A stretch of DNA of 64,000 nucleotides from Ptiloglossa arizonensis (taxonomy: Eukaryota; Arthropoda; Insecta; Hymenoptera; Colletidae), in NCBI RefSeq assembly GCF_051014685.1, contig NW_027478396.1:1798001-1862000 (forward strand), written 5' to 3'. Shown piece by piece: positions 9,723-22,670 of this stretch. The position numbers and the translations under genes were made by a program. Positions within the stretch are counted from its first letter, which is position 1. Every line of letters begins with the position of its first letter. The notes beneath the pieces were generated by a model, which saw only the letters and a program-made list of their open reading frames with translations, had not been told where the DNA came from and did no database searches.

Positions 9723-11400
9723 CGCGAGATATGGGAGTTTGAAGTCAAGAAATGGTTGAGAAGGCAAAAAATTTTTCGCAATTCTGCTGCTTCAAACGCT
9801 TAACCAGAATGGCCTAGGGAAAAAATGCACATACCGTTGTAATCGGGCGAGTTTCTACTTTCAGATGCAACAGGAATTTTTGGGGTAGGTCCATCCGTTC
9901 GCGAGATATGGGAGTTTGAAGCTAAGAAATGGTTGAGAAGACAACAAATTTTTCGCACTTCTGCTGCTCCAAACGCTTAACCAGAATGGCCTAGGGAAAA
10001 AATACGCATACAACTGTAATCGGGCGAGTTTCTACTTTCAGATGCAGCAGGAATTTTTGGGTTTGGTCAATCCGTCCGCGAGATATGGGAGTTTACAGCG
10101 AAGAAATGGTTGAGAAGAAAACAAATTTTTCGCAATTCTGCTGCTCCAAACGCTTAACCAGAAAGGCCTCGGGAAAAAATACGCATACAGCTGTAATCGG
10201 GCGAGTTTCTACTTTCAGACGCAACAGGAATTTTTGGGGTAGGTCCATCCGTTCGCGAAATATGGGAGTTTGAAGCTAAGAAATGGTTGAGAAGACAACA
10301 AATTTTTCGCACCTCTGCTGCTCCAAACGCTTAACCAGAATGGCCTAGGGAAAAAATACACATACCGCTGTAATCGGAGGAGTTTCTACTTTCAGTTACA
10401 ATAGGAATTTTTGGGTTTGGTCAATCCGTTCGCGAGATATGGGAGTTTGAAGCCAAGAAAGGGTTGAGAAGGCAAAAAATTTTTCGCACTTCTGCTGCTC
10501 CAAACGCTTAACCAGAATGGCCTAGGGAAAAAATACGCATACAGCTGTAATCGGGCGAGTTTCTACTTTCAGACGCAGCAGGAATTTTTGGGTTTGGTCA
10601 ATGCGTCCGCGAGATATGGGAGTTTACAGCGAAGAAATGGTTGAGAAGAAAACAAATTTTTCTCAATTCTGCAGCTCCAAACGCTTAACCAGAATGGCCT
10701 AGGGAAAAAATACCCACACCGTTGTAATCGGACGAGTTTCTACTTTCAGTTACAATAGGAATTTTTGCGTTAGGTCAATCCGTTCGCGAGATATGGGAGT
10801 TTGAAGCCAAGAAATGGTTGAGAAGGCAAAAAATTTTTCGCACTTCTGCTGCTCCAAACGCTTAACCAGAATGGCCTAGGGAAAAAATACGCATACAGCT
10901 GTAATCGGGCGAGTTTCTACTTTCAGACGCAGCAGGAATTTTTGGGTTTGGTCAATCCGTCCGCGAGATATGGGAGTTTACAGCGAAGAAATGGTTGAGA
11001 AGAAAAATTTTTCGCAATTCTGCTGCTCCAAACGCTTAACCAGAATGGCCTCGGGAAAAAATACGAATACAGCTGTAATCGGGCGAGTTTCTACTTTCAG
11101 ACGCAGCAGGAATTTTTGGGTATGGTCAATCCGTTCGCGAGATAGGGGACATTGAAGCTAAGAAATGGTTGAGAAGGCACAAAATTTTTCGCAATTCTGC
11201 TGCTCCAAACGCTTAACCAGAATGGCCTAGGGAAAAAATACACATACCGTTGTAATCTGGCGAGTTTCTACTTTCAGACGCAACAGGAATTTTTTGGTTA
11301 GGTCAATCCTTTCGCGAGATATGGGAGTTCGAAGTCAAGAAATGGTTGAGAAGGCAAAAAATTTTTCGCAATTCTGCTGCTCCAAACGCTTAACCAGAAT
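9723..11400 (+). repeat. HOR A copy 5, rearranged by internal deletion
   Basis: It starts like the other copies, but near 10,215-10,235 the third unit joins directly to CGCAACAGG/GGGTAGGTCC and the CGCGAAATATGGG unit, skipping the GGGGACTTTG and GTTCGAAGTC units present in copy 3. Those two types appear later, at about 11,136 and 11,313. They follow a hybrid unit at 10,962 that combines the 3-bp deletion with the CCTCGGG variant. Confidence 0.7.
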
Positions 11401-14150
11401 GGCCTAGGGTAAAAATACACATACCGTTGTAATCGGGCGAGTTTCAACTTTCAGGTGCAATAGGAATTTTTGGGTTAGGTCAATCCGTTCGCGAGATATG
11501 GGAGTTTGAAGCCAAGAAATAGTTGAGAAGGCAACAAATTTTTCGCAATTCTGCTGCTCCAAACGCTTAACCAGAATGGCCTAGGGAAAAATACCCACAC
11601 CGTTGTAATCGGGCGAGTTTCTACTTTCAGCTACAATAGGAATTTTTGGGTTAGGTCAATCCGTTCGCGAGATATGGGAGTTTGAAGCTAAGAAATGGTT
11701 GAGAAGACATCAAATTTTTCGCAATTCTGCTGCTCCAAACGCATAACCAGAATGGCCTAGTGAAAAAATGCACATACCGTTGTAATCGGGCGAGTTTCTA
11801 CTTTCAGACGCAACAGGAATTTCTGGGTTAGGTCAATCCGTTCGCGAGATATGGAAGTTTAAAGCCAAGAAATGGTTGAGAAGGCAAAAAATTTTTCGCA
11901 ATTCTGCTGCTCCAAAGGCTTAACCAGAATGGCCTAGGAAAAAAACACGCAAACAGTTGTAATCGGGCGAGTTTCTACTTTCAGATGCAACAGGAATTTT
12001 TGGGGTAGGTCCATCCGTTCGCTAGATATGGGAGTTTGAAGCTAAGAAATGGTTGAGAAGACAACAAATTTTTCGCACTTCTGCTGCTCCAAACGCATAA
12101 CCAGAATGGCCTAATGAAAAAATTGCACATACCGTTGTAATCTGGCGAGTTTCTACTTTCAGACGCAACAGGAATTTATTGGTTAGGTCAATCCGTTCGC
12201 GAGATATGGGAGTTTGAAGCCAAGAAATAGTTGAGAAGGCAACAAATTTTTCGCAATTCTGCTGCTCCAAACGCTTAACCAGAATGGCCTAGGGAAAAAA
12301 TACCCACACCGTTGTAATCGGACGAGTTTCTACTTTCAGTTACAATAGGAATTTTTGGGTTAGGTCAATCCGTTCGCGAGATATGGGAGTTTGAAGCTAA
12401 GAAATGGTTGAGAAGACATCAAATTTTTCGCATTTCTGCTGCTCCAAACGCATAACCAGAATGGCCTAGTGAAAAAATGCACATACCGTTGTTATCGGGC
12501 GAGTTTCTACTTTCAGATTCAACAGGAATTTTCGGGGTAGGTCCATTCGTTCGCGAGATATGGGAGTTTGAAGCCAAGAAATGGTTGAGAAGGCAAAAAA
12601 TTTTTCGCAATTCTGCTGCTCCAAACGCTTAACCCGAATGGCCTAGGGAAAAAATACGCATACAGTTGTAATCGGGCGAGTTTCTACTTTCAGACGCAGC
12701 AGGAATTTTTGGGTTTGGTCAATCCGTTCGCGAGATAGGGGATTTTGAAGCTAAGAAATGGTTGAGATGACAACAAATTTTTCGCAATTCTGCTGCTGCA
12801 AACGCTTAACCAGAATGGCCTAGGGAAAAAATACACATACCGTTGTAATCGGGCGAGTTTCTACTTTCAGATGCAACAGGAATTTTTGGGTTAGGTCAAT
12901 CCGTCCGCGAGATATCGGAGTTTACAGCGAAGAAATGGTTGAGAAGAAAACAAATTTTTCGCAATTCTGCTGCTCCAAACGCTTGACCAGAATGGCCTAG
13001 GGAAAAAATACACATACCGCTGTAATCGGGCGAGTTTCTACTTTCAGATGCAATAGAAATTTTTGGGTTAGGTCGATCCGTTCGCGAGATATGGGAGTTT
13101 GAAGCCAAGAAATGGTTGAGAAGGCAAAAAATTTTTCGCAATTCTGCTGCTGCAAACGCTTGACCAGAATGGCCTAGGGAAAAAATACACATACCGCTGT
13201 AATCGGGCGAGTTTCTACTTTCAGATGCAATAGGAATTTTTGGGTTAGGTCGATCCGTTCGCGAGATATGGGAGTTTGAAGCCAAGAAATGGTTGAGAAG
13301 GCAAAAAATTTTTCGCAATTCTGCTGCTGCAAACGCTTAACCAGAATGGCCTAGGGAAAAAATACACATACCGTTGTAATCGGGCGAGTTTCTACTTTCA
13401 GATGCAACAGGAATTTTTGGGTTAGGTCAATCCGTCCGCGAGATAGGGGACTTTGAAGCTAAGAAATGGTCGAGAAGGCAAAAAATTTTTCGAAATTCTG
13501 CTGCTGCAAACGCTTAACCAGAATGGCCTAGGGAAAAAACACGCAAACAGTTGTAATCGGGCGAGTTCCTACTTTCAGACGCAACAGGAATTTTTGGGTT
13601 GGGTCAATCCTTTAGCGAGATATGGGAGTTTAAAGTCAAGAAATGGTTGAGAAGACATCAAATTTTTCGCACTTCTGCTGCTCCAAACGCATAACCAGAA
13701 TGGCAAAGTGAAAAAATGCACAAACCGTTGTAATCGGGCGAGTTTCTACTTTCAGATGCAACAGGAATTTTTGGGGTAGGTCCATCCGTTCGCGAGATAT
13801 GGGAGTTTGAAGCTAAGAAATGGTTGAGAAGACAACAAATTTTTCGCACTTCTGCTGCTCCAAACGCTTAACCAGAATGGGCTAGGGAAAAAATACACAT
13901 ACCGTTGTAATCGGGACAGTTTCTACTTTCAGACGCAACAGGAATTTCTGAGTTAGGTCAATCCGTTCGCGAGATATGGAAGTTTGAAGCCAAGAAATGG
14001 TTGAGAAGGCAAAAAATTTTTCGCAATTCTGCTGCTCCAAACGCTTAACCAGAATGGCCTAGGGAAAAAACACGCAAACAGTTGTAATCGGGCGAGTTCC
14101 TACTTTCAGACGCAACAGGAATTTCTGGGTTAGGTCAATCCGTTCGCGAG
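11401..14150 (+). repeat. Region B left part, divergent monomers without clear HOR
   Basis: About 15 monomers mix B-type variants with no fixed order that I could follow. The run 12,896-13,318 has adjacent units sharing AATCGGG, GCAATAGG/GGTCGATCCG and GCTTGACC. There a TAA on the minus strand is changed to CAA, so one minus-strand frame stays open for 140 codons. A 1-bp insertion (AAAAAATTGCAC) sits near 12,122. No gene is implied. Confidence 0.65.
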
Positions 14151-15400
14151 ATGTGGGAGTTTGAAGCCAAGAAATGGTTGAGAAGGCAAAAAATTTTTCG
14201 CACTTCTGCTGCTCCAAACGCTTAACCAGAATGGCCTAGGGAAAAAATACGCATACAGCTGTAAACGGGCGAGTTTCTACTTTCAGACGCAGCAGGAATT
14301 TTTGGGTTTGGTCAATCCGTCCGCGAGATATGGGAGTTCACAGCGAAGAAATGGTTGAGAAGAAAACAAATTTTACGCAATTCTGCTGATCCAAACGCTT
14401 AACCAGAGTGGCCTGGGGAAAAAATACGCATACAGCTGTAATCGGGCGAGTTTCTACTTTCAGACGCAGCAGGAATTTTTGGGTTTGGTCAATCCGTTCG
14501 CGAGATGGGGGACTTTGAAGCTAAGAAATGGTTGAGAAGGCACAAAATTTTTCGCAATTCTGCTGCTCCAAACGCTTAACCAGAATGGCCTAGAGAAAAA
14601 ATACCCACACCGTTGTAATCGGACGAGTTTCTACTTTCAGTTACAATAGGAATTTTTGGGTTAGGTCAATCCGTTCGCGAGATATGGGAGTTTGAAGCTA
14701 AGAAATGGTTGAGAAGGTAAGAAATTTTTCGCAATTCTGCTGCTCCAAACGCTTAACCAGAATGGCCTATGGACAAAACACGCAAACAGTTGTAATCGGG
14801 CGAGTTCCTACTTTCAGGTACAATAGGAATTTTTGGGTTAGGTCAATCCGTTCGCGAGATATGGGAGTTTGAAGCTAAGAAATGGTTGAGAAGACATCAA
14901 ATTTTTCGCACTTCTGCTGCTCCAAACGCATAACCAGAATGGCCTAGTGAAAAAATCCACATACCGTTGTAATCGGGCGAGTTTCTACTTTCAGATGCAA
15001 CAGGAATTTTTGGGGTAGGTCCATCCGTTCGCGAGATATGGGAGTTTGAAGCTAAGAAATGGTTGAGAAGGCAAAAAATTTTTCGCAATTCTGCTGCTCC
15101 AAACGCTTAACCAGAATGGCCTAGGGAAAAAACACGCAAACAGTTGTAATCGGGCGAGTTCCTACTTTCAGACGCAACAGGAATTTCTGGGTTAGGTCAA
15201 TCCGTTCGCGAGATATGGAAGTTTGGAGCCAAGAAATGGTTGAGAAGGCAAAAAATTTTTCGCAATTCTGCTGCTCCAAACGCTTAACCCGAATGGCCTA
15301 GGGAAAAAATACACATACCGCTGTAATCGGAGGAGTTTCTACTTTCAGATGCAATAGGAATTTTTGGGTTAGGTCAATCCGTTCGCGAGATATGGGAGTT
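14150..15400 (+). repeat. Segment shared with about 33,100-34,530
   Basis: The diagnostic order TTCACAGCG unit, AGAGTGGCCTGGGG, GAGATGGGGGACTTTG, GAGAAGGTAAGAAATT and CCTATGGACAAAACACG appears here and again from 33,288 (offset 18,951). After one additional monomer in the right-hand copy the offset becomes 19,128. Such a specific order is unlikely to arise twice, so the two are segmental copies about 19 kb apart. Confidence 0.75.
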
Positions 15401-15870
15401 TGAAGCCAAGAAATGGTTGAGAAGGCAAAAAATTTTTCGCACTTCTGCTGCTCCAAACGCTTAACCAGAATGGCCTAGGGGAAAAATACGCATACAGCTG
15501 TAATCGGGCGAGTTTCTACTTTCAGACGCAGCAGGAATTTTTGGGTTTGGTCAATCCGTCCGCGAGATATGGGAGTTTACAGCGAAGAAATGGTTGAGAA
15601 GAAAACAAATTTTTCGCAAATCTGCTGCTCCAAACGCTTAACCAGAATGGCCTAGGGAAAAAATACGCATACATCTGTAATCGGGCGAGTTTTTACTTTC
15701 AGACGCAGCAGGAATTTTTGGGTTTGGTCAATCCGTTCGCGAGATAGGGGACTTTGAAACTAAGAAATTGTTGAGAAGACATCAAATTTTTCGCACTTCT
15801 GCTGCTAAAAAACGCATAACCAGAATGGCCTAGTGAAAAAATGCACATACCGTTGTAATCGGGCGAGTTT
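14890..15870 (+). repeat. Segment repeated at about 17,370-18,350 (14 monomers apart)
   Basis: Offset is 2,480 bp (14 x 177 plus 2). Both copies contain, in order, the GACATC/GCATAACC unit, the CACGCAAACAG unit, GATATGGAAGTTTGGAGCC, the ATCGGAGGAG unit, CTAGGGGAAAAATACGC, CATACATCTGTAATC and the CTGCTAAAAAACGCAT insertion. They diverge when one continues with TTTCTACTTTCAGATG and the other with TTTCAACTTTCAGGTG. Confidence 0.75.
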
Positions 15871-16930
15871 CTACTTTCAGATGCAACAGGAATTTTTGGG
15901 GTAGGTCCATCCGTTCGCGAGATTTGGGAATTTGTAGCCAAGAAATGGTTGAGAAGGCAAAAAATTTTTCGCACTTCTGCTGCTCCAAACGCTTAACCAG
16001 AATGGCCTAGGGTAAAAATACACATACCGTTGTAATCGGGCGAGTTTCAACTTTCAGGTGCAATAGGAATTTTTGGGTTAGGTCAATCCGTTCGCGAGAT
16101 ATGGGAGTTTGAAGCCAAGAAATAGTTGAGAAGGCAACAAATTTTTCGCAATTCTGCTGCTCCAAACGCTTAACCAGAATGGCCTAGGGAAAAAATACCC
16201 ACACCGTTGTAATCGGACGAGTTTCTACTTTCAGTTACAATAGGAATTTTTGGGTTAGGTCAATCCGTTCGCGAGATATGGGAGTTTGAAACTAAGAAAT
16301 TGTTGAGAAGACATCAAATTTTTCGCACTTCTGCTGCTCCAAACGCATAACCAGAATGGCCTAGTGAAAAAATACACATACCGTTGTAATCTGGCGAGTT
16401 TCTACTTTCAGACGCAACAGGAATTTTTTGGTTAGGTCAATCCGTTCGCGAGATATGGGAGTTTGAAGTCAAGAAATGGTTGAGAAGGCAAAAAATTTTT
16501 CGCAATTCTGCAGCTCCAAACGCTTAACCAGAATGGCCTAGGGTAAAAATACACATACCGTTGTAATCGGGCGAGTTTCAACTTTCAGGTGCAATAGGAA
16601 TTTTTGGGTTAGGTCAATCCGTTCGCGAGATATGGGAGTTTGAAGCCAAGAAATAGTTGAGAAGGCAACAAATTTTTCGCAATTCTGCTGCTCCAAACGC
16701 TTAACCAGAATGGCCTAGGGGAAAAATACCCACACCGTTGTAATCGGACGAGTTTCTACTTTCAGTTACAATAGGAATTTTTGGGTTAGGTCAATCCGTT
16801 CGCGAGATATGGGAGTTTGAAACTAAGAAATTGTTGAGAAGACATCAAATTTTTCGCACTTCTGCTGCTAAAAAACGCATAACCAGAATGGCCTAGTGAA
16901 AAAATGCACATACCGTTGTAATCGGGCGAG
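15030..16930 (+). repeat. 1.9-kb segment copied at about 23,710-25,610
   Basis: Offset is 8,679 bp (49 x 177 plus 6). The two copies share the CACGCAAACAG unit (15,132 and 23,811), ATCGGAGGAG, CATACATCTG, the 1-bp insertion, the TTTCAACTTTCAGGTG units and CTGCAGCTCC. Differences are sparse, for example TTCCCAATTC near 23,938. The segment overlaps the 14-mer pair, so the local copy and the distant copy are separate events. Confidence 0.75.
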
Positions 16931-18349
16931 TTTCTACTTTCAGATGCAACAGGAATTTTTGGGGTAGGTCCATCCGTTCGCGAGATATGGGAATTTGTAG
17001 CCAAGAAATGGTTGAGAAGGCAAAAAATTTTTCGCACTTCTGCTGCTCCAAACGCTTAACCAGAATGGCCTAGGGTAAAAATACACATACCGTTGTAATC
17101 GGGCGAGTTTCAACTTTCAGGTGCAATAGGAATTTTTGTGTTAGGACAATCCGTTCGCGAGATATGGGAGTTTGAAGCCAAGAAATAGTTGAGAAGGCAA
17201 CAAATTTTTCGCAATTCTGCTGCTCCAAACGCTTAACCAGAATGGCCTAGGGAAAAAATACCCACACCGTTGTAATCGGACGAGTTTCTACTTTCAGTTA
17301 CAATAGGAATTTTTGGGTTAGGTCAATCCGTTCGCGAGATATGGGAGTTTGAAACTAAGAAATTGTTGAGAAGACATCAAATTTTTCGCACTTCTGCTGC
17401 TCCAAACGCATAACCAGTATGGCCTAGTGAAAAAATGCACATACCGTTGTAATCGGGCGAGTTTCTACTTTCAGATGCAACAGGAATTTTTGGGGTAGGT
17501 CCATCCGTTCGCGAGATATGGGAGTTTGAAGCTAAGAAATGGTTGAGAAGGCAAAAAATTTTTCGCAATTCTGCTGCTCCAAACGCTTAACCAGAATGGC
17601 CTAGGGAAAAAACACGCAAACAGTTGTAATCGGGCGAGTTCCTACTTTCAGACGCAACAGGAATTTCTGGGTTAGGTCAATCCGTTCGCGAGATATGGAA
17701 GTTTGGAGCCAAGAAATGGTTGAGAAGGCAAAAAATTTTTCGCAATTCTGCTGCTCCAAACGCTTAACCCGAATGGCCTAGGGAAAAAATACACATACCG
17801 CTGTAATCGGAGGAGTTTCTACTTTCAGATGCAATAGGAATTTTTGGGTTAGGTCAATCCGTTCGCGAGATATGGGAGTTTGAAGCCAAGAAATGGTTGA
17901 GAAGGCAAAAAATTTTTCGCACTTCTGCTGCTCCAAACGCTTAACCAGAATGGCCTAGGGGAAAAATACGCATACAGCTGTAATCGGGCGAGTTTCTACT
18001 TTCAGACGCAGCAGGAATTTTTGGGTTTGGTCAATCCGTCCGCGAGATATGGGAGTCTACAGCGAAGAAATGGTTGAGAAGAAAACAAATTTTTCGCAAA
18101 TCTGCTGCTCCAAACGCTTAACCAGAATGGCCTAGGGAAAAAATACGCATACATCTGTAATCGGGCGAGTTTCTACTTTCAGACGCAGCAGGAATTTTTG
18201 GGTTTGGTCAATCCGTTCGCGAGATAGAGGACTTTGAAACTAAGAAATTGTTGAGAAGACATCAAATTTTACGCACTTCTGCTGCTAAAAAACGCATAAC
18301 CAGAATGGCCTAGTGAAAAAATGCACATACCGTTGTAATCGGGCGAGTT

Positions 18350-19700
18350 TCAACTTTCAGGTGCAATAGGAATTTTTGGGTTAGGTCAATCCGTTCGCGA
18401 GATATGGGAGTTTGAAGCCAAGAAATAGTTGAGAAGGCAACAAATTTTTCGCAATTCTGCTGCTCCAAACGCTTAACCAGAATGGCCTAGGGGAAAAATA
18501 CCCACACCGTTGTAATCGGACGAGTTTCTACTTTCAGTTACAATAGGAATTTTTGGGTTAGGTCAATCCGTTCGCGAGATATGGGAGTTTGAAACTAAGA
18601 AATTGTTGAGAAGACATCAAATTTTTCGCACTTCTGCTGCTAAAAAACGCATAACCAGAATGGCCTAGTGAAAAAATGCACATACCGTTGTAATCGGGCG
18701 AGTTTCAACTTTCAGGTGCAATAGGAATTTTTGGGTTAGGTCAATCCGTTCGCGAGATATGGGAGTTTGAAGCCAAGAAATAGTTGAGAAGGCAACAAAT
18801 TTTTCGCAATTCTGCTGCTCCAAACGCTTAACCAGAATGGCCTAGGGAAAAAATACCCACACCGTTGTAATCGGACGAGTTTCTACTTTCAGTTACAATA
18901 GGAATTTTTGGGTTAGGTCAATCCGTTCGCGAGATATGGGAGTTTGAAACTAAGAAATTGTTGAGAAGACATCAAATTTTTCGCACTTCTGCTGCTCCAA
19001 ACGCATAACCAGAATGGCCTAGTGAAAAAATACACATACCGTTGTAATCTGGCGAGTTTCTACTTTCAGACGCAACAGGAATTTTTTGGTTAGGTCAATC
19101 CGTTCGCGAGATATGGGAGTTTGAAGTCAAGAAATGGTTGAGAAGGCAAAAAATTTTTCGCAATTCTGCTGCTCCAAACGCTTAACCAGAATGGCCTAGG
19201 GTAAAAATACACACACCGTTGTAATCGGGCGAGTTTCAACTTTCAGGTGCAATAGGAATTTTTGGGTTAGGTCAATCCGTTCGCGAGATATGGGAGTTTG
19301 AAGCCAAGAAATAGTTGAGAAGGCAACAAATTTTTCGCAATTCTGCTGCTCCAAACGCTTAACCAGAATGGCCTAGGGGAAAAATACCCACACCGTTGTA
19401 ATCGGACGAGTTTCTACTTTCAGTTACAATAGGAATTTTTGGGTTAGGTCAATCCGTTCGCGAGATATGGGAGTTTGAAACTAAGAAATTGTTGAGAAGA
19501 CATCAAATTTTTCGCACTTCTGCTGCTAAAAAACGCATAACCAGAATGGCCTAGTGAAAAAATGCACATATCGTTGTAATCGGGCGAGTTTCTACTTTCA
19601 GATGCAACAGGAATTTTTGGGGTAGGTCCATCCGTTCGCGAGATATGGGAATTTGTAACCAAGAAATGGTTGAGAAGGCAAAAAATTTTTCGCACTTCTG
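18350..19700 (+). repeat. Alternating type i / type ii monomers related to 16.4-17.0 kb
   Basis: Units with TTTCAACTTTCAGGTG followed by GCCAAGAAATAG alternate with CCCACACCGTTG/GAAACTAAGAAATTG units. The part ending near 19,695 repeats the part ending near 17,037 at offset 2,658 (15 x 177 plus 3). The 1-bp insertion unit recurs at about 18,643 and 19,528. Confidence 0.65.
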
Positions 19701-22670
19701 CTGCTCCAAACGCTTAACCAGAATGGCCTAGGGTAAAAATACACATACCGTTGTAATCGGGCGAGTTTCAACTTTCAGGTGCAATAGGAATTTTTGGGTT
19801 AGGTCAATCCGTTCGCGAGATATGGGAGTTTGAAGCCAAGAAATAGTTGAGAAGGCAACAAATTTTTCGCAATTCTGCTGCTCCAAACGCTTAACCAGAA
19901 TGGCCTAGGGAAAAAATACCCACACCGTTGTAATCGGACGAGTTTCTACTTTCAGTTACAATAGGAATTTTTGGGTTAGGTCAATCCGTTCGCGAGATAT
20001 GGGAGTTTGAAACTAAGAAATTGTTGAGAAGACATCAAATTTTTCGCACTTCTGCTGCTCCAAACGCATAACCAGAATGGCCTAGTGAAAAAATGCACAT
20101 ACCGTTGTAATCGGGCGAGTTTCTACTTTCAGATGCAACAGGAATTTTTGGGGTAGGTCCATCCGTTCGCGAGATATGGGAGTTTGTAGCCAAGAAATGG
20201 TTGAGAAGGCAAAAAATTTTTCGCAATTCTGCTGCCCCAAACGCTTAACCCGAATGGCCTAGGGAAAAAATACGCATACAGTTGTAATCGGGCGAGTTTC
20301 TACTTTCAGACGCAGCAGGAATTTTTGGGTTTGGTCAATCCGTTCGCGAGATAGGGGATTTTGAAGCTAAGAAATGGTTGAGAAGACAACAAATTTTTCG
20401 CAATTCTGCTGCTCCAAACTCTTAACCAGAATGGGCTAGGGAAAAAATACACATACCGTTGTAATCGGGCGAGTTCCTACTTTCAGACGCAGCAGTAATT
20501 TTTGGGTTCGGTCAATACGTTCGCGAGATAGGGGACTTTGAAGCTAAGAAATGGTTGAGAAGGCACAAAATTTTTCGCAATTCTGCTGCTCCAAACGCTT
20601 AACCAGAATGGCCTAGGGAAAAAATACACATACCGTTGTAATCTGGCGAGTTTCTACTTTCAGACGCAACAGGAATTTTTTGGTTAGGTCAATCCTTTCG
20701 CGAGATATGGGAGTTTGAAGTCAAGAAATTGTTGAGAAGGTAAAAAATTTTTCGCAATTCTGCTGCTCCAAACGCTTAACCAGAATGGCCTAGGGTAAAA
20801 ATACACATACCGTTGTAATCGGGCGAGTTTCTACTTTCAGACGCAACAGGAATTTCTGGGTTAGGTCAATCCGTTCGCGAGATATGGGAGCTTGAAGCTA
20901 AGAAATGGTTGAGAAGACAACAAACTTTTCGCACTTCTGCTGCTCCAAACGCTTAACCAGAATGGCCTAGGGAAAAAGTACACATACCGCTGTAATCGGG
21001 CGAGTTTCTACCATCAGATGCAATAGGAATTTTTGGGTTAGGTCGATCCGTTCGCGAGATATGGGAGTTTGAAGCCAAGAAATGGTTGAGAAGGCAAAAA
21101 ATTTTTCGCAATTCTGCTGCTGCAAACGCTTGACCAGAATGGCCTAGGGAAAAAATACACATACCGCTGTAATCGGGCGAGTTTCTACTTACAGATGCAA
21201 TAGGAATTTTTGGGTTAGGTCGATCCGTTCGCGAGATATGGGAGTTTGAAGCCAAGAAATGGTTGAGAAGGCAAAAAATTTTTCGCACTTCTGCTGCTCC
21301 AAACGCTTAACCAGAATGCCCTAGGGAAAAAATACACATACCGTTGTAATCGGGCGAGTTTCAACTTTCAGGTGCAATAGGAATTTTTGGGTTAGGTCAA
21401 TCCGTTCGCGAGATATGGGAGTTTGAACCCAAGAAATAGTTGAGAAGGCAACAAATTTTTCGCAATTCTGCTGCTCCAAACGCTTAACCAGAATGGCCTA
21501 GGGAAAAAATACCCACACCGTTGTAATCGGACGAGTTTCTACTTTCAGTTACAATAGGAATTTTTGGGTTAGGTCAATCCGTTCGCGAGATATGGGAGTT
21601 TGAAACTAAGAAATTGTTGAGAAGACATCAAATTTTTCGCACTTCTGCTGCTCCAAACGCATAACCAGAATGGCCTAGTGAAAAAATGCACATACCGTTG
21701 TAATCGGGCGAGTTTCTACTTTCAGATGCAACAGGAATTTTTGGGGTAGGTCCATCCGTTCGCGAGATATGGGAGTTTGTAGCCAAGAAATGGTTGAGAA
21801 GGCAAAAAATTTTTCGCAATTCTGCTGCCCCAAAGGCTTAACCCGAATGGCCTAGGGAAAAAATACGCATACAGTTGTAATCGGGCGAGTTTCTACTTTC
21901 AGACGCAGCAGGAATTTTTGGGTTTGGTCAATCCGTTCGCGAGATAGGGGATTTTGAAGCTAAGAAATGGTTGAGAAGACAACAAATTTTTCGCAATTCT
22001 GCTGCTCCAAACTCTTAACCAGAATGGGCTAGGGAAAAAATACACATACCGTTGTAATCGGGCGAGTTCCTACTTTCAGACGCAGCAGTAATTTTTGGGT
22101 TCGGTCAATACGTTCGCGAGATAGGGGACTTTGAAGCTAAGAAATGGTTGAGAAGGCACAAAATTTTTCGCAATTCTGCTGCTCCAAACGCTTAACCAGA
22201 ATGGCCTAGGGAAAAAATACACATACCGTTGTAATCTGGCGAGTTTCTACTTTCAGACGCAACAGGAATTTTTTGGTTAGGTCAATCCTTTCGCGAGATA
22301 TGGGAGTTTGAAGTCAAGAAATTGTTGAGAAGGCAAAAAATTTTTCGCAATTCTGCTGCTCCAAACGCTTAACCAGAATGGCCTAGGGTAAAAATACACA
22401 TACCGTTGTAATCGGGCGAGTTTCTACTTTCAGACGCAACAGGAATTTCTGGGTTAGGTCAATCCGTTCGCGAGATATGGGAGCTTGAAGCTAAGAAATG
22501 GTTGAGAAGACAACAAACTTTTCGCACTTCTGCTGCTCCAAACGCTTAACCAGAATGGCCTAGGGAAAAAGTACACATACCGCTGTAATCGGGCGAGTTT
22601 CTACCATCAGATGCAATAGGAATTTTTGGGTTAGGTCGATCCGTTCGCGAGATATGGGAGTTTGAAGCTA
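19700..22670 (+). repeat. 9-monomer tandem duplication, offset exactly 1,593 bp
   Basis: Units at about 19,700-21,070 recur at 21,300-22,670 with no net indel (9 x 177). Shared rare marks are GCTGCCCCAAA, CCAAACTCTTAACC, CAGCAGTAATTTTTGGG with GGTTCGGTCAATACG, GGGAGCTTGAAG, GAAAAAGTACAC and CTACCATCAGATG. The second copy leaves the match after the CTACCATCAGATG unit. The same segment appears a third time near 28.9-30.1 kb. Confidence 0.8.

Larger units (their letters stand above)
1..11400 (+). repeat. Region A: 11-monomer HOR domain
   Basis: This domain is marked by units with TTTACAGCGAAG and GAGAAGAAAAC, by CATACAGCTGTAATC, by CAGACGCAGCAGG followed by TTTGGTC, and by a 3-bp deletion (GAGAAGAAAAATTTTT) found only here. 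These variants recur in a fixed order every 11 monomers. Copies start at 1, 1944, 4770, 7779 and 9723. Near 11,400 the sequence switches to units with GGGTAAAAATACAC and TTTCAACTTTCAGGTG, which belong to region B. Confidence 0.85.

Noticed and set aside
20953..21288. Minus-strand open frames of 63-140 codons recurring from 12 to 48 kb, often overlapping other frames
   Set aside because: These are the same satellite frame on the opposite strand, many beginning at TTG. Their length depends only on whether a unit has GCTTAACC, GCTTGACC or GCATAACC. They are not genes or a protein repeat family.
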